Positions 61,333-64,000 of a stretch of DNA of 64,000 bases are shown one piece after another. Location of the stretch: positions 83,830 through 147,829 of the forward strand of contig NZ_QAXS01000002.1 of the NCBI RefSeq assembly GCF_003053565.1. The letters are read 5' to 3'. The notes beneath the pieces are model-generated. The model had not been told where the DNA came from, ran no database searches, and worked only from the letters and a program-made list of their open reading frames with translations. Both the position numbers and the translations under genes were made by a program. This DNA is from Halanaerobium saccharolyticum. GTDB taxonomy: Bacteria; Bacillota; Halanaerobiia; Halanaerobiales; Halanaerobiaceae. How positions within the stretch are numbered: position 1 is the stretch's first letter; each line of letters starts with the position of its first letter.

Positions 61333-62358
61333 ATGGCAAAAAAGAATTTAGACTGGGAAAATTTAGGATTTGAGTATCACGAAACCGATAAGAGGTACAT
61401 AGCAAATTATAAAAATGGCAGCTGGGGTGAGGGTAAATTAACAGCCGAATCAAATGTGGTGATCAATGAGAGTGCGGCTGTCCTGCAGTACTGTCAGCAG
61501 GTTTTTGAGGGTTTAAAGGCCTATACCACTAAGGACGATAAAATTGTTACTTTCCGACCTGATTTGAATGCAGAAAGAATGATTAATTCGGCTCAGGGAC
61601 TGAGGATGCCGTCATTTCCTAAAGAAAGATTTTTGGAAGCAGTTGATCAGGTTGTGGAGGCCAACGCTGACTGGGTACCTCCCTATGGAACAGGAGCTTC
61701 TTTATATCTCCGCCCCTTTATCTTCGGCTCAAAAGATGTAATCGCCATCAAACCGGCAGAAGAGTTTCAGTTCAGACTCTATGCAACTCCGGTCGGACCA
61801 TATTTTAAAGGTGGGGTAAATCCACTCACTTTAAGAGTAAGTAAGGATGACAGAGCAGCACCGAGAGGAACCGGTCATTTAAAGGCAGGACTCAACTATG
61901 CGATGAGCTTAAATACTACAGTCGAGGCTCACGAAGAGGGTTATGATGAAAATCTCTTTTTAGATGCAGCTACCAGAACCTATGTTGAGGAGAGTGGTGG
62001 AGCTAATATTATTTTCATCACTGAAGATCAGGAACTGGTAACTCCAGAGTCCAATTCTATCCTTCCTTCAATAACTAAAAGGTCAATCCTTTATTTGGCT
62101 GAAAACTACCTTGATTTAAAGGTTACAGAAAGACCGGTTAAACTTGAGGAAGTTAAGGATTTTGCTGAAGCAGGTCTCTGCGGTACAGCAGCTGTAATTT
62201 CGCCAGTCGGTAAGATAGTTAATGGTGAGCAGGAGATTGAACTTTCCAGCGGCATGGAAGCTATGGGACCGGTAATTAAAAAATTATATGAAACTCTAAC
62301 TCAGATGCAGCTTGGGGTTATTGAGGCCCCTGAAGGCTGGATCAGAGAAATCAAGTAG
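61333..62358 (+). CDS. ilvE: Branched-chain amino acid aminotransferase
   Basis: Fold-IV PLP aminotransferase for leucine, isoleucine and valine, 341 residues, of the longer (BCAT, eukaryote-like) class. Marks: QQVFEGLKAYTTKDDKI, RPFIFGSKDVIAI, the PLP-lysine region GHLKAGLNYAMSL, YVEESGGANIIFI and GTAAVISPVG. AGAGGAG precedes the ATG. It may be cotranscribed with the dCMP deaminase gene 27 bp upstream, without functional link. Confidence 0.93.
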   Translation: MAKKNLDWENLGFEYHETDKRYIANYKNGSWGEGKLTAESNVVINESAAVLQYCQQVFEGLKAYTTKDDKIVTFRPDLNAERMINSAQGLRMPSFPKERFLEAVDQVVEANADWVPPYGTGASLYLRPFIFGSKDVIAIKPAEEFQFRLYATPVGPYFKGGVNPLTLRVSKDDRAAPRGTGHLKAGLNYAMSLNTTVEAHEEGYDENLFLDAATRTYVEESGGANIIFITEDQELVTPESNSILPSITKRSILYLAENYLDLKVTERPVKLEEVKDFAEAGLCGTAAVISPVGKIVNGEQEIELSSGMEAMGPVIKKLYETLTQMQLGVIEAPEGWIREIK

Positions 62359-62378
62359 AATATAATAAATATCATAAA

Positions 62379-62412
62379 AAACCCTTCTCAAAAATTTTAA
62401 AGAGAAGGGTTT
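62379..62412. terminator. Bidirectional terminator
   Basis: AAACCCTTCTC (62379-62389) pairs with GAGAAGGGTTT (62402-62412). It separates convergent ilvE and the xylanase; flanking A and T runs serve both strands. Confidence 0.8.
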
Positions 62413-62444
62413 AGTATATCTGCTTATTTAATTTGATTAAAAAG

Positions 62445-63668
62445 CTAAGCTAAACTAAGAGAAATTTCAGCCTGATTTTTTTCTAATTTGAAATCAATTT
62501 CTTTATCTTTAATCTTTAAACTGTAATCTCCTATTGTACCGGTGAACTCAAGCTCACCATTTACATCGGTTTTAAGCTTTTTGGTTTCAGTCCACCACTC
62601 ATCTTTAGTCAATTTTTTGAGCTCATTGTAGGCTGGTTTTGGTGAATAATCTTCTCTTAAGAGGCCGGAAGGAGCATTGAGCCACTGGCCGTCAATTAAA
62701 TCCCACCAGGTAATCCCCTCAACCAGTGGATGACCATAAAGTGTTTTGTAAAACTCCACCACATTTTCTGCCTGTCTTTTTTCTCCAGCCTTAGTAGAAG
62801 GCCAGTTTTCAACCTGATAATCATTTAAATCAAGATAATGAGCAGGCATCAGCTCTCCGGAAACCATAGTTACCTCACTGAACTGAATCGGGATGCCAAA
62901 ACGGCTGAACCTTTCTAAAACATCCTGAGTTTTTTCCAGACCCCAGTAACCCTGATGCATGTGGGACTGGATTCCGATATTATCAATTTCAACTCCGGCC
63001 TGCAGACAGCCGTCGATTAAAATTTCGTAGGCAGCTGTAGTATTAAAATCGTTGAGGATAAATGTGGCCTTTGGAGCTTCCTTTTGAGAGGTGTCAAAAA
63101 GTTCCTTAATCACCTTAATTCTGCCTTTAGCCTGGGCAACTCTGGTTAAGCCGTTATCATATTTATCAAAATTGGGCATAATCACTACTTCATTAATTAC
63201 ATCCCACATATCAACCAGCTCTTTAAAATCATTGAGATCTCTTTTAACCCGTTTGATCTGCGCCTCCCAGATTTCCTGATTACTTAAATCTAAAAGCCAG
63301 TCAGGAGCCAGAGTATGCCAGCTTAAAGGGTGTCCTTTAACAGTTAAATTATTCTGCTGACAGAATTGGGCTGCTTTTTTTAGTTCTTCAGTTCGCGGTT
63401 TTCCTCTTTCTGGTTCAAACTGCCCCCAGTAAAAGGGAAGGGTGGTAAAGTTGAAAATATCTAAAAATCTGGCTATGTATTTTTCAGTCTCCGCAGCCGC
63501 TTCAGCATCAAGCTGGTCACTGGCATAGGGGACAAATTCAAAACCATTACAGCCAAAGAGAAATTCGTGATCTTTCTGGGAAATTTCAACTTCCTGGTTT
63601 TTGAGCGGCTCTCCATTGCTGTTTAAAATTTTAAATTTTGATTTTTGCTGACGGTGATCTAGATTCAT
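62445..63668 (-). CDS. GH10 endo-beta-1,4-xylanase, cytoplasmic
   Basis: Family 10 glycoside hydrolase, 407 residues. The acid/base Glu is in WDVINEVV, the nucleophile Glu in IQFSEVTM. GHPLSWHTLAPDWL and TWWDLIDGQW are GH10 substrate-site motifs. About 40 residues precede the barrel (FKILNSNGEPLKNQEVEIS, beta-sandwich-like) and about 50 follow it (VNGELEFTGTIGDY). There is no signal peptide, so it probably hydrolyses imported xylo-oligosaccharides. The ATG at 63668 follows GGGAGGAAA; the ATG at 63749 has no SD. Confidence 0.9.
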   Translation of the reverse strand: MNLDHRQQKSKFKILNSNGEPLKNQEVEISQKDHEFLFGCNGFEFVPYASDQLDAEAAAETEKYIARFLDIFNFTTLPFYWGQFEPERGKPRTEELKKAAQFCQQNNLTVKGHPLSWHTLAPDWLLDLSNQEIWEAQIKRVKRDLNDFKELVDMWDVINEVVIMPNFDKYDNGLTRVAQAKGRIKVIKELFDTSQKEAPKATFILNDFNTTAAYEILIDGCLQAGVEIDNIGIQSHMHQGYWGLEKTQDVLERFSRFGIPIQFSEVTMVSGELMPAHYLDLNDYQVENWPSTKAGEKRQAENVVEFYKTLYGHPLVEGITWWDLIDGQWLNAPSGLLREDYSPKPAYNELKKLTKDEWWTETKKLKTDVNGELEFTGTIGDYSLKIKDKEIDFKLEKNQAEISLSLA

Positions 63669-63722
63669 AATTATTTTTCCTCCCTGATGATATAATTTAA
63701 GACTTAAATTAACTCTTAATTT

Positions 63723-63731
63723 ATTATAGCA
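63723..63731 (-). promoter_or_regulatory. Extended -10 promoter of the xylanase
   Basis: On the minus strand TGCTATAAT, an extended -10. Confidence 0.55.
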
Positions 63732-63853
63732 TAAATTGCTCTGCGGCAACAGAGAAATGTTAGATAATTACTATTATTCAATAAAAATTAATGGTTGTAT
63801 AATTAATGTTGTGAAGAAAAAACTGTAAATCTAAAAATATCTAAATAAAAAAG

Positions 63854-63923
63854 GCATTTGCCTGGCTCCGTTGAATTAAATAGTTACAACACCAAAAATT
63901 CAATGAAGGAGTCAAGCAAATGC
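63854..63923 (+). mobile_element. Left end of a probable ISL3-family insertion sequence
   Basis: GCATTTGCCTGGCTCC (63854-63869) and GGAGTCAAGCAAATGC (63908-63923) pair with one mismatch and one G-T. The right arm contains the SD GGAG and the start codon of the transposase. The exact terminal repeat cannot be set because the other end is outside the window. Confidence 0.5.
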
Positions 63924-64000
63924 ATAATAAGTTTATCACAGATTTAATGAATTTACCAGACCTGGTTGCAACAGATTTAATTCAAACTGAAGAATATTTA
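63920..64000 (+). CDS. Transposase, ISL3-like (partial, runs off the window)
   Basis: The first 27 codons, MHNKFITDLMNLPDLVATDL and onward, resemble the start of ISL3-family transposases. AAGGAG is 6 nt upstream. Only the N-terminus is present, so the family call is tentative. Confidence 0.55.
   Translation, partial: MHNKFITDLMNLPDLVATDLIQTEEYL

Noticed and set aside
1..64000. CRISPR array, tRNA or rRNA genes
   Set aside because: No regularly spaced repeats, CCA-ended cloverleaf or rRNA-like conserved sequence was seen on reading.

Overview
The window reads as a chromosomal segment of a low-GC, strictly fermentative, halophilic diderm Firmicute, most likely Halanaerobium or a close relative. 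This is inferred from AT-rich codon use, Firmicute-type Shine-Dalgarno sites, acidic proteins, pyruvate formate-lyase, PTS sugar uptake, type III fructose bisphosphatase and LipM/LipA lipoate synthesis. No rRNA, tRNA or CRISPR array was seen. Gene density is high. Many ORFs have an SD site that points to a TTG, GTG or internal ATG start, and those starts are used here.

Layout. 1-1.5 kb: membrane-anchored AsmA/DUF945-like protein. 1.5-5.6 kb: FMN riboswitch and ribD-ribE-ribBA-ribH. 5.7-11.6 kb: GGDEF-EAL protein, phosphohexomutase, aldo/keto reductase and dCache-GGDEF protein. 11.6-12.7 kb (minus): ytfJ/ytfI pair. 12.9-20.3 kb: threonine synthase, MATE exporter, a frameshifted GGDEF-EAL gene, a GNAT acetyltransferase and Fbp class III. 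20.4-22.1 kb (minus): lipM-lipA. 22.5-29.3 kb: mannitol-type PTS operon (PRD activator, MtlA EIICBA, PfkB kinase, SorE-like dehydrogenase, HPr). 29.5-35.5 kb: GH31 glucosidase, membrane protein (minus), GGDEF cyclase, Mut7-C protein, metallophosphatase. 35.6-40.6 kb: NhaC (minus), DUF89, J-domain protein, exported MsrAB, NadE (minus). 41-42.7 kb: macro-domain/HAD/cyclase operon. 42.7-46.3 kb: ZTP riboswitch, pflB, pflA. 46.3-51.7 kb: GH13 amylase, RecQ, a 49-residue membrane protein, CFA-type methyltransferase, MscS (minus). 51.8-55.2 kb: unknown protein, GlgC/GlgD-like protein (minus), hydrolase remnant, excisionase-like and MerR-like regulators. 55.2-63.7 kb: serine dehydratase, regulator remnant, RidA, CarB, dCMP deaminase, IlvE, GH10 xylanase (minus). 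The right edge enters a probable ISL3-family insertion sequence.

How it fits together. Carbohydrate capture (GH31, GH13, GH10, PTS) feeds glycolysis and PFL. The ZTP riboswitch ahead of pflB couples formate supply to folate/purine one-carbon demand. c-di-GMP turnover is heavily represented (four loci). Two of these loci show single-base losses in homopolymer tracts.

Most notable: a 97-bp repeat present twice in opposite orientations with identical 16-nt ends; 28-nt repeats flanking the HPr gene; 17-bp TTTGNACCNGGTNCAAA-type dyads including a 19-bp hairpin between pflB and pflA; a glucose-1-phosphate adenylyltransferase homologue with altered catalytic motifs; and a vestigial YheO-type helix-turn-helix lying in frame with ridA.
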